DNA of 21,372 nt from Bacteroidales bacterium (GTDB taxonomy: Bacteria > Bacteroidota > Bacteroidia > Bacteroidales > F082): NCBI GenBank assembly GCA_024762735.1, contig JANTGU010000007.1:1-21372 (forward strand). The letters run 5' to 3'. The notes beneath the pieces were generated by a model that ran no database searches, was not told the origin of the DNA, and saw nothing but the letters and a program-made list of their open reading frames with translations. Positions within the stretch are counted from its first letter, which is position 1, and the number at the start of each line of letters is the position of its first letter. Positions 15,230-21,372 of the stretch are shown here, in pieces. Position numbers and translations under genes: made by a program.

Positions 15230-16722
15230 TGAAAGTATTTTCTTACCAGCTCCATCGTCTTATCACTATCGTTTTCAATTTCACGGCGCAAGTTAGTATC
15301 GTTAAACGATTGCAACTGCTTTATCAACTGGTTTAAAATAGCTTCGGTAAACACACCCCTGTCCAGGTAAATGTCCTTTTGTTTCAATAAATTATTGGCC
15401 GACTCAACACACGATTGGGGAAGCTGTGCCAAACTATTTTGTTTTTCCTGGTGTTCTTCATCAAAAATATTGATGTCCACATAGGTTTTTTCAGCCACCG
15501 CCAGCGCATCTTTCATTTCAAAGCCGTGGCGGGCAGCAACCGTCATACCGGCTAACAAGAGGTAGATGTCGGCAGAGCCATCGGGACTACGGAGCTCGAC
15601 CGTTTGTTTTCCGGAAAAGTCGATGATATCACCCTTTTCCTGCGGGTTCGCACTGCTAATCATGTTAACAGGTTTGGTCCATCCCAGTGGAACCCTTACC
15701 AGTACCGACCGGTTACGGTCGCCCCAGCAAATGTTGGTAGGTGCTTCCTGATGAGGAACCAGTCTGAAATAGGAAGTGGGGTTCATGTTTCCAAAAGCCG
15801 TGAGCGAAGGGGCAAGTTCCATATAACCGGCAATGGCGGTTTTGGCTGTATTACTGAGCTCTCCGTTTTGAATCATCTGGTTCACACCGTCTTTCATGAT
15901 GCGTGTGTGAATGTGAAGGCCACTACCGGCTTTCCCCACGGTAATTTTAGGGGCAAACGTTACCTCTACGCCATATTGCATGGCCAACGTTCTGATAATC
16001 CATTTGGCTTTTAACAACTGGTCGGCAGCGTCTTCCACGTTAGTGGGTAAAAACTCAATTTCATTTTGCTCGTACACCAGGCCGTCTTTGGTAAAGTTAC
16101 CCACTTCGGAGTGACCGTATTTAATGGTTCCGCCAGCCTCGGCAATCAGTTTCATGGCCTCAGTTCTAAAATCTACCCATTTAGAAAAAGGAGAAGATTC
16201 GTGATAAGCCTTTTGATCTTCGGCATGAAACAGCCCGTCATCTTCACTAATAATGTAATATTCCAATTCCCCCATCGCTTCAAATTCGAAGCCGGTGGTT
16301 TCTTTAAAGGTGTTGTGGGCTTTCTTTAAAATGTATTCGGGTGCCCCTTCGAATGGCTTTCCATCCCGATCGTAATAGCTGCAAAGAATATCCAATGCAG
16401 GAATCTCTGAAAAGGGGTTAACAAAAGCGGTTTTGTATCTGGGAATTACGTATAAATCGCTGGAGCCTGCTTCCACGAACGGAAACAGACTGGAGCCGTC
16501 AACACGCTCACCGGCCGTAAGTATCGAATCGAGATGCTCGCGGTTGCCAATAATAAAGTTCAACGTTTTCAATCTCCCGTCCCATCCCGCGTAGCGGAAG
16601 TTAATCATCTGGATATCGTAATCTTCCACGAAACGAATTAAATCGTCTTTGGTAAGCTGGTCTGCCGGTTTGTTTAGATATTGAATAACCGGGTTCGGGT
16701 TCATCGAAACAACGTTGTTCAT
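15220..16722 (-). CDS. glnA: Glutamine synthetase (type I-like)
   Basis: 500 residues. Joins ammonia to glutamate with ATP to give glutamine in the cytoplasm. Visible GS features: N-terminal beta-grasp part (about 25-120) with DGSSLFPFVEAGSSDLYVIP (75-94); metal/ATP-site glutamates in MGELEYYI (E152, E154) and QNEIEF (E221, E223); GSGLHIH (266-272) with the glutamate-site His; R320; the phosphate-binding RNRSVLVRVP (336-345); and VELRSPDGSADIY (375-387). The Tyr that is adenylylated in enterobacterial GSI lies in a motif near NLYDLPPEE; the matching stretch here (about 416-426, DINIFDEEHQE) has no Tyr, so GlnE-type control is unlikely. It is clearly not the larger GSIII (about 730 residues) common in Bacteroidota. 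A gamma-glutamyl-amine ligase of the same fold is a less likely alternative. It is divergent from the lipoprotein hydrolase. Confidence 0.88.
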   Translation of the reverse strand: MNNVVSMNPNPVIQYLNKPADQLTKDDLIRFVEDYDIQMINFRYAGWDGRLKTLNFIIGNREHLDSILTAGERVDGSSLFPFVEAGSSDLYVIPRYKTAFVNPFSEIPALDILCSYYDRDGKPFEGAPEYILKKAHNTFKETTGFEFEAMGELEYYIISEDDGLFHAEDQKAYHESSPFSKWVDFRTEAMKLIAEAGGTIKYGHSEVGNFTKDGLVYEQNEIEFLPTNVEDAADQLLKAKWIIRTLAMQYGVEVTFAPKITVGKAGSGLHIHTRIMKDGVNQMIQNGELSNTAKTAIAGYMELAPSLTAFGNMNPTSYFRLVPHQEAPTNICWGDRNRSVLVRVPLGWTKPVNMISSANPQEKGDIIDFSGKQTVELRSPDGSADIYLLLAGMTVAARHGFEMKDALAVAEKTYVDINIFDEEHQEKQNSLAQLPQSCVESANNLLKQKDIYLDRGVFTEAILNQLIKQLQSFNDTNLRREIENDSDKTMELVRKYFHCG

Positions 16723-16746
16723 AATTTCATTTTTTAAAAAGGGCTA

Positions 16747-16763
16747 CAAACTTATCAAAATTA
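16747..16763 (-). promoter_or_regulatory. Two near-adjacent -7 boxes upstream of glutamine synthetase
   Basis: On the minus strand TAATTTTG (16763-16756) and TAAGTTTG (16754-16747) both match TAnnTTTG, one base apart, and end 24 bases before the ATG at 16722. Neither has a clear TTTG at -33. Two alternative transcript starts are possible. Confidence 0.45.
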
Positions 16764-16772
16764 ATAAGCCGT

Positions 16773-16806
16773 ATTGGTGATTTAAAAAAGAACTTTTCTA
16801 AATTTG
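16773..16806 (+). promoter_or_regulatory. Putative promoter of the lipoprotein hydrolase
   Basis: ATTG (16773-16776) is followed after 22 bases by TAAATTTG (16799-16806), a good Bacteroidetes-type match. The box overlaps the in-frame TTG at 16804, which rules out that TTG as start and supports ATG 16831 or 16837. Confidence 0.55.
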
Positions 16807-16830
16807 GAAAAATTTAAAATCTTAAGAGTC

Positions 16831-17832
16831 ATGACTATGAAAAAAATATCCTTTTTACTCATTGTCGTCACCATGGCGTTTTCCGGTTGCAAATATCCTG
16901 TGGCCACGCTGAATGGTAGAGTTGAAACATCAAAAGTACAAACCATGAAAGAGGTGCAAAAACAGGTGGACGCACTCAACAAGGCCACCAAAAACCTGAA
17001 ACCCGATAATGAAGCCCGGATACTATGGGCTAACCCGGCTAATCCTCAAGAAACAGAATATGTTTTGGTTTATATTCATGGCTTTTCGGCAAGTTGTAAA
17101 GAGGGATACCCGGTAAACTACGATTTTGCCAAACGTTATGGCATCAACATGTACTGTGCGCGGCTGGCTGATCATGGGGTTGCTGACGAAAAACCGATGA
17201 TAAACCTGACGGCCGAAAGGTACCTTGAATCGGCTAAACAAGCACTTGAAATAGGAAGGCAGCTGGGTAAGAAGGTGATACTCATGAGTACCTCTACAGG
17301 AGGGACGCTTTCATTAATGTTAGCAGCCGACAATCCCTGGATTGATGCTTTAATCATGTATTCACCAAATATTGATGTGGTGGACCAAAAAGCTCACTGG
17401 CTTACCAACAAATTTGGTTACGGACTGGCAAAAATGGTTAAAGGTGACATGATTGTGTATGACGACGACCCTCCTGAAGTTCAAAAATATTGGCAGTCGA
17501 AATACCATATCAACGGTGTGCGTGCCATGACACAGCTTCTCGAAAAAGCAATGACTCCCGAAACTTTTGCCAAAGTAAAACAACCGGTTTTTGTCGGTTA
17601 TTACTACAAAAATGAGGAGGAGAAAGATCCCACCGTGAGCATAGAAGCCATGATGAAAATGTATGATGAGTTGGGAACTCCTGCTAAGCTGAAGCAGAAA
17701 GTAGCGTTCCCCAATGCGGGCTGTCATCCCATCCCATCGGGTATTTACAACAAGCATTACCAGGACGTAGAGGTCAAAACTTTCGAATTTGCCGAAAGAA
17801 TACTGGGGATGGAACCGGTGAATGGGAAGTAA
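16831..17832 (+). CDS. Lipoprotein alpha/beta hydrolase
   Basis: 333 residues from ATG 16831; ATG 16837, two codons later, is an equally good start and gives a classic MKK signal. The lipobox FSGC places the lipidated Cys at residue 20, so the enzyme should be membrane-anchored in the envelope. The alpha/beta-hydrolase fold shows in YVLVYIHGFSAS (77-88, oxyanion region), the nucleophile elbow at 152-158 (MSTSTGG, Ser155) and a late His in NAGCHPIPSG (H299); D266 is a candidate acid. The elbow is S-T-S-T-G rather than the usual G-x-S-x-G. Such proteins are esterase, lipase or thioesterase-like, and the substrate cannot be told. It is a single gene with its own promoter, divergent from glutamine synthetase and convergent with the Acl-like operon across a repeat-rich spacer. 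Confidence 0.85.
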   Translation: MTMKKISFLLIVVTMAFSGCKYPVATLNGRVETSKVQTMKEVQKQVDALNKATKNLKPDNEARILWANPANPQETEYVLVYIHGFSASCKEGYPVNYDFAKRYGINMYCARLADHGVADEKPMINLTAERYLESAKQALEIGRQLGKKVILMSTSTGGTLSLMLAADNPWIDALIMYSPNIDVVDQKAHWLTNKFGYGLAKMVKGDMIVYDDDPPEVQKYWQSKYHINGVRAMTQLLEKAMTPETFAKVKQPVFVGYYYKNEEEKDPTVSIEAMMKMYDELGTPAKLKQKVAFPNAGCHPIPSGIYNKHYQDVEVKTFEFAERILGMEPVNGK

Positions 17833-17942
17833 AAAGTGGGGTGATGATTTAAGACTGTAGGTTTTAGATTTACCACGTTTTAAGATGTGTTTTAGTTTGA
17901 GTAGTTTGTGGATCTGAAGATGTTGATTTATTTCTTTCCTTC

Positions 17943-17959
17943 CTGCCTGTGGCAGGCAG
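17943..17959. repeat. 7-bp inverted repeat
   Basis: Arms ctgcctg (17943-17949) and caggcag (17953-17959) pair perfectly around TGG, about 110 bases past the lipoprotein hydrolase stop. It could help terminate that gene, but there is no T-run after it. Confidence 0.5.
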
Positions 17960-18014
17960 ATGCCATTGACATTTGAAATGATACAGTCGCTTGGACTGCG
18001 TTTGAATTGCACTT

Positions 18015-18038
18015 GCCCGACTGCGTCATTCAGGCGGG
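18015..18038. repeat. Imperfect hairpin related to the 14499-14523 element
   Basis: Arms cccgactg (18016-18023) and caggcggg (18031-18038) pair with one mismatch. The block aligns with 14499-14523 with two substitutions and a 2-base gap, so it is probably a second copy of the same dispersed element. Confidence 0.55.
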
Positions 18039-18069
18039 AACGTGTAACTAGCTTATGATAAAAATGTAA

Positions 18070-18092
18070 TCGCACGGTTGCAAACCGTGCGA
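18070..18092. repeat. Perfect 10-bp inverted repeat
   Basis: Arms tcgcacggtt (18070-18079) and aaccgtgcga (18083-18092) are separated by GCA. The core resembles a short palindrome often scattered between genes of Bacteroidota (from memory). Confidence 0.65.
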
Positions 18093-18152
18093 GAGAAGTT
18101 TTTGGAATACTTCTAAAATCTTAATTCGCTATTTGGAAATTTTACATTAACC

Positions 18153-18201
18153 AGACCTGCCAGGTTACCTTCGCACTTGCCTGCGGAAACCTGGCAGGTC
18201 T
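18153..18201. repeat. Perfect 14-bp inverted repeat
   Basis: Arms agacctgccaggtt (18153-18166) and aacctggcaggtct (18188-18201) flank a 21-base loop. It is the longest perfect inverted repeat of the window, about 95 bases past the stop of the Acl-like operon on the minus strand. It could form a strong hairpin in either transcript. Confidence 0.7.
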
Positions 18202-18296
18202 ATCTGCATGCTGCACTCTTAAATAATCTCCACCCTTCTCTTCAGCGAGTCAGGGTACTCATAAAGTAATCCAAATGTTATAGGCTGGTTGTGAAC

Positions 18297-21014
18297 CTAA
18301 ACCACAAAAACTGTCTCGCTAACCGGTGTGCGGCAGTCCATATCCTGCCCTCTGTCAAGATGGTCGGCTATTTCAGCCGATACACCTGCCATGCGACCCA
18401 ACAAAAAGATAACAAAACCAATTTTTTGCATATCGGCTTTCGAGATGTGGTTTTTCTTGTAATCGAACCACATCAGCTTTAGCGAAATTACGGCAATGAC
18501 AGCGTCAATATTTACACAATACACGTTGGATGAAACTCCCACCTCGAAAAGCGATTTAACCAGCTCGTGATAAAACTCCCAAAATACATTGTCGATTTTC
18601 AACTGCTTAAAATGGTGATATATATAATCTTCGCGCGGGTCGATGTTAACCGGTTTTCCCTTAAAAACAGGGTGGTTAATACAGGGTATTCGGCCATAAC
18701 TCGATTTACCGGAAGCCTTGGCTTTTTGCTTGTACTCGAGATACTGAACAGCAACTTTATTGCTGAGTGTTTTCAGTTTTGATGTTGCCGGTATTTTTCC
18801 CGGGTCGGAAAACTTAACCTTGCTAAAGGAATCTATTAAAAAGTCAACCGCTTCAAATCCGGCTCCACCATGGGCCAGTCCCGTGTTCGACATAAAACCT
18901 GCAAAAGCCGTTGAAATATTGTTGCGGGCACTCACACTCTCTTTGGCACCTTTAGCGCTGATGGTCCCCACGCCATTGGTTAGCGTTAATGCCAACAAGG
19001 CCTGAAACTCCTCAATTTCCGTTCCTTTGGGAGCACGGTCAAACACGCTTTGAAACGCCACCTCGGTAAAAGAGGTTTGTAAAATTTTTACAGGCCTGCG
19101 GCTTCGGATTTTTTTCAACAACGGATTTTTTATAACATTGATGCCCGATAAAACAGTAATTCTTGCTTCGGTGCCCATAAACGCCACCATGTTTTCCACT
19201 GTGTTGCGACTTATCTTTTTAAGCAACAGGGGTTGAAAAGCCAAATCAACCAAAATGGCTGCAATTAGAAACAGGTCGCACTCTTCCACCTTATGTTTTT
19301 CAAGGTAATGTAAGGCAAACTGGATGATGTTGCTTTTGTTTACCTTTTCTTTAAGCGCTTTGACAATCATTTTCCCGAAAGTGGAAGGAGCATGTTTTCC
19401 TGTGGGGAAAAGCGTTTCCGCCAGCTTGTCGGCGGCGGTAAAATCAAACGGTGCAAATTTATCTTTCACTTCCAGTTGGGTCAGGGTTTCAAGAAAAGCA
19501 CGGATATACTGTTTTCCGATTTCAAACTGCTTATGGTTTCCCATCATGCTAACGGCAGCCATCAGTGCCTGGTTGGGGGTGGCACCGTTTTGTTCGGCAA
19601 ACCGAATAGCCTGGTAGTAATGATCGTCGGAGCTGCTCAGGTAGTTTAGGGTTGCATTCACAAAAGGCAAGTCCTCTTTATTGGGATGCTGCTTGATGAG
19701 CGCGAAAACAATATTGCTTTCAAAAGGATAGCCAACTAAATCAACAACAGGAACACCATGGAGTTCGGCAATTTGAGTTTTCGGGTCGATGGCAGATGCT
19801 CCTGACGCATTGCGCATTCTGCGACGCAGATAGGTGGCACCCAGCTCCCGGTTGAATTTTTTAATTTCGGTATTGTAAGGATTCATGGCTTCCACGATAG
19901 GAAGTCGCAAGTTAACTGGCAGTTTTATTTTAAAGTCCTTGCCCATCCAGGGTTTCAGGCTTAAATCGCCAATGGGTTCAAAATCGGGTTGAAGACCCAG
20001 TTTATCAAACACCGCTTTAACGGCTTCAGGAATATGCTGAATAGAGCTAACCCTGATGCCTTTTGCACTGACCTTTTCAGGTTTTTCAGGATTAAAGGCG
20101 GTCATTTTAAAATAGCTGTCAAACCATTTTTCTTTTGATTCGGCATCATCGCCGTCTCCTGCCAGGGCTCCTGCATGTCCTACCGCGCGGGTAAGCTGCG
20201 ACTTCCATCTTCCGGTAACGCAAACAATCATGGGCTTTTTAAAGGTTAGCTTTTTGGCTTTTATCATGTTCAGGGCTTCCTGCTCGTAGCGGCCTCCCGG
20301 TTCAACATAAAGAACAACAGCTTTGGTTCGGTCGTCGTTTTGAGCGGCATGTAAAAACTCTGCCAGTCCAAACTGAATAATTTTATCTTTTCCCGAGCTG
20401 ACAATGGTTGTTGTACCAAACCCTGAAGTTTTTAAGTAGGACGCAATGGTGTTACCAAAATTTCCTGAGTTGCTGTGAATGGCAATCGATCCTTTAATCA
20501 ACGATTCTTCGGGTTTGTCACCTCCCAGGGCACCCCCAATGCGTACCTTATTCCACGAATCACCCACTCCTAACGAGTTGGCTCCAAAAACGTCCACCTG
20601 GTTCGATTGACAGATTTCGCGAATAATCAACTGATCTTTCACGCTCATCTTCTCCGTAACAATCACAATTCGTTTAAGGGTTTTGTTATAGTGCAACAAC
20701 TCGGTAACAGCATGATAAACAGCACCCGGAGGCAGATAGATAACACCGGTATCAAACTGGTGATGTTTCATAACATCTGCCAGCCGCGGGTAAACCGGAA
20801 TATCTCCCACGGGAGTTTCCAATATACCGGAACGGCCATATTGAACGCCGGCCACAATGTTTCCACCGCTAAAAGCGTGCGATACCGGGGTTACTTTCCG
20901 GCTCTCGTTGCCTAAAATATTCATCACGCAAACACGTGCCTCTTTGGGGGCAATCTCCTGCAGATTTTGAATGCCTACAAAATAGGGGAATGGATGGGTG
21001 TTTTGTTTGTTCAT
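18297..21014 (-). CDS. aclA: ATP-citrate lyase AclA-like protein: CoA-ligase alpha half plus long citrate-synthase half
   Basis: 905 residues. By family it should help cleave citrate with ATP and CoA to acetyl-CoA and oxaloacetate, or do the related citryl-CoA chemistry. The N-terminal half (about 25-345) is succinyl-CoA-synthetase-alpha-like: a CoA-binding Rossmann fold, SNSGNFG (181-187, where human ACLY has SRSG), the catalytic Glu in VLYVEPGG (E238) and the phosphohistidine loop GHAGA (H280). The C-terminal half (about 395-890) is citrate-synthase-like: HGVPVVDL (419-426), HGGAG (H715), CINHPVFKG (H781), NIDAVIAVI (D837) and LLGRMAGVSAEIADH (871-885). Oddities: it is about 300 residues longer than AclA of Chlorobium (about 600, from memory), with the extra length in the first part of the synthase half, and it keeps all three synthase catalytic residues. 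It lies 27 bases downstream of an AclB-like gene and is probably in one operon with it. Exact reaction unproven. Confidence 0.8.
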   Translation of the reverse strand: MNKQNTHPFPYFVGIQNLQEIAPKEARVCVMNILGNESRKVTPVSHAFSGGNIVAGVQYGRSGILETPVGDIPVYPRLADVMKHHQFDTGVIYLPPGAVYHAVTELLHYNKTLKRIVIVTEKMSVKDQLIIREICQSNQVDVFGANSLGVGDSWNKVRIGGALGGDKPEESLIKGSIAIHSNSGNFGNTIASYLKTSGFGTTTIVSSGKDKIIQFGLAEFLHAAQNDDRTKAVVLYVEPGGRYEQEALNMIKAKKLTFKKPMIVCVTGRWKSQLTRAVGHAGALAGDGDDAESKEKWFDSYFKMTAFNPEKPEKVSAKGIRVSSIQHIPEAVKAVFDKLGLQPDFEPIGDLSLKPWMGKDFKIKLPVNLRLPIVEAMNPYNTEIKKFNRELGATYLRRRMRNASGASAIDPKTQIAELHGVPVVDLVGYPFESNIVFALIKQHPNKEDLPFVNATLNYLSSSDDHYYQAIRFAEQNGATPNQALMAAVSMMGNHKQFEIGKQYIRAFLETLTQLEVKDKFAPFDFTAADKLAETLFPTGKHAPSTFGKMIVKALKEKVNKSNIIQFALHYLEKHKVEECDLFLIAAILVDLAFQPLLLKKISRNTVENMVAFMGTEARITVLSGINVIKNPLLKKIRSRRPVKILQTSFTEVAFQSVFDRAPKGTEIEEFQALLALTLTNGVGTISAKGAKESVSARNNISTAFAGFMSNTGLAHGGAGFEAVDFLIDSFSKVKFSDPGKIPATSKLKTLSNKVAVQYLEYKQKAKASGKSSYGRIPCINHPVFKGKPVNIDPREDYIYHHFKQLKIDNVFWEFYHELVKSLFEVGVSSNVYCVNIDAVIAVISLKLMWFDYKKNHISKADMQKIGFVIFLLGRMAGVSAEIADHLDRGQDMDCRTPVSETVFVV

Positions 21015-21041
21015 TTTCTTAGTATTTGACGGTTAAAGTGA

Positions 21042-21372
21042 TTATTTTGATTGATGAGCATGTTTTTCCAAAAGGTAATTATCAATATCCACGGCATATT
21101 GAATCACTTCTATCATGGAGCTGTCGTACCCGAAAAATTTATAGGGAATTTCCAACGCGTCCAAAATATTGGTAGCGTAGGTTAAACCCTTGATAAGGTT
21201 TGGCCCCCCTCGTCCCGAAACAACGTATATATTGGTTTTCCCGTTTTCATTTACATAATCGCGCAGGGCATCAAACATGCCTTTGTAGGTAACAAAAATG
21301 TCGGTATTATTGGCCTTGCCTCCAATAATAAGTAAAACACGCGATTGCTTAAGCCAGTATTTATACACTATC
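21042..21372 (-). CDS. aclB: ATP-citrate lyase AclB-like subunit, C-terminal part only
   Basis: Only the last 109 or so codons are inside the window; the frame stays open to the right edge, so the GTG at 21366-21368 is not taken as the start. The visible part matches the citrate-binding domain that ends the ATP-grasp (succinyl-CoA-synthetase-beta-like) half of ATP-citrate lyase. RVLLIIGGKANNTDIFVTYK parallels the human ACLY stretch LIIGGSIANFTNVAATFK, and VSGRGGPNLIKGL parallels VRRGGPNYQEGL. The G-G-P-N loop, which binds citrate in ACLY, is intact. It ends 27 bases before the AclA-like gene, so the two are almost certainly co-transcribed, in the aclB-aclA order known from Chlorobium. Whether the ATP-grasp part is complete cannot be seen here. 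Confidence 0.78.
   Translation of the reverse strand, partial: IVYKYWLKQSRVLLIIGGKANNTDIFVTYKGMFDALRDYVNENGKTNIYVVSGRGGPNLIKGLTYATNILDALEIPYKFFGYDSSMIEVIQYAVDIDNYLLEKHAHQSK

Larger units (their letters stand above)
17833..18296. other. Repeat-rich spacer between convergent genes
   Basis: This 464-bp stretch has no credible gene on either strand. It holds four different inverted repeats between 17943 and 18201, listed separately. The remaining part (about 18202-18296) shows nothing recognisable. Confidence 0.75.

Noticed and set aside
16804..16830. In-frame TTG start that would lengthen the lipoprotein hydrolase by 9 codons
   Set aside because: It overlaps the TAAATTTG box and would place charged residues before the signal peptide. 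ATG 16831 or 16837 fits better.
17362..18075. 237-codon minus-strand open frame opposite the lipoprotein hydrolase
   Set aside because: It is mostly antisense to a clear gene, ends in the repeat spacer, and its protein is low-quality His/Phe-rich sequence without motifs.
1..21372. CRISPR arrays, tRNA or rRNA genes, transposases and phage genes
   Set aside because: No regularly spaced direct repeats, tRNA-like cloverleaf, rRNA-like stretch or mobile-element protein was found on reading both strands.

Overview
The window reads as chromosomal DNA of a Bacteroidota member, most likely a Bacteroidales/Marinilabiliales-type heterotroph. Three things point there: a type IX secretion sorting tail on a large secreted glycoside hydrolase, a TPR-transmembrane-AraC regulator, and repeated matches to the Bacteroidetes promoter element TAnnTTTG close upstream of start codons, with no strong Shine-Dalgarno sites. 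No RNA gene, insertion sequence, phage gene or CRISPR array was seen.

Layout, left to right. 1-245 (-): 5' part of a small lipoprotein cut by the left edge. 433-3699 (-): secreted multidomain GH5 endoglucanase-like enzyme with its own strong promoter. 3882-5741 (-): membrane-spanning TPR/AraC-type regulator lying just upstream of it. 6038-7720 (+): glutaminyl-tRNA synthetase. 7761-9545 (+): long-chain acyl-CoA synthetase. 9755-10765 (-): 3-oxoacyl-ACP synthase III (FabH), divergent from 10999-14370 (+), a fused isobutyryl-CoA mutase (IcmF). 14371-14671: repeat-bearing spacer. 14672-15181 (-): unknown membrane protein with a very basic loop. 15220-16722 (-): glutamine synthetase, divergent from 16831-17832 (+), an alpha/beta-hydrolase lipoprotein. 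17833-18296: spacer packed with inverted repeats. 18297-21014 and 21042-21372 (-): a two-gene ATP-citrate-lyase-like operon, with the upstream AclB-like gene cut by the right edge.

Much of the middle and right of the window concerns acyl-CoA: activation of fatty acids (acyl-CoA synthetase), priming of fatty-acid synthesis (FabH), isomerisation of the possible branched primer isobutyryl-CoA (IcmF), and production or use of acetyl-CoA and citrate (Acl-like pair). The left side looks like a regulator/hydrolase unit for extracellular polysaccharide, without SusC/SusD genes in view.

The most unusual item is the 905-residue AclA-like protein. It has a phosphohistidine-type CoA-ligase half, but its citrate-synthase half is much longer than in known ATP-citrate lyases and keeps the His/His/Asp catalytic set of true citrate synthases, including a His that human ACLY lacks. 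Second is the GH5 protein, with two matching four-cysteine beta modules flanking the catalytic domain and an N-terminal amidotransferase-like domain that has no amidotransferase nucleophile motif.
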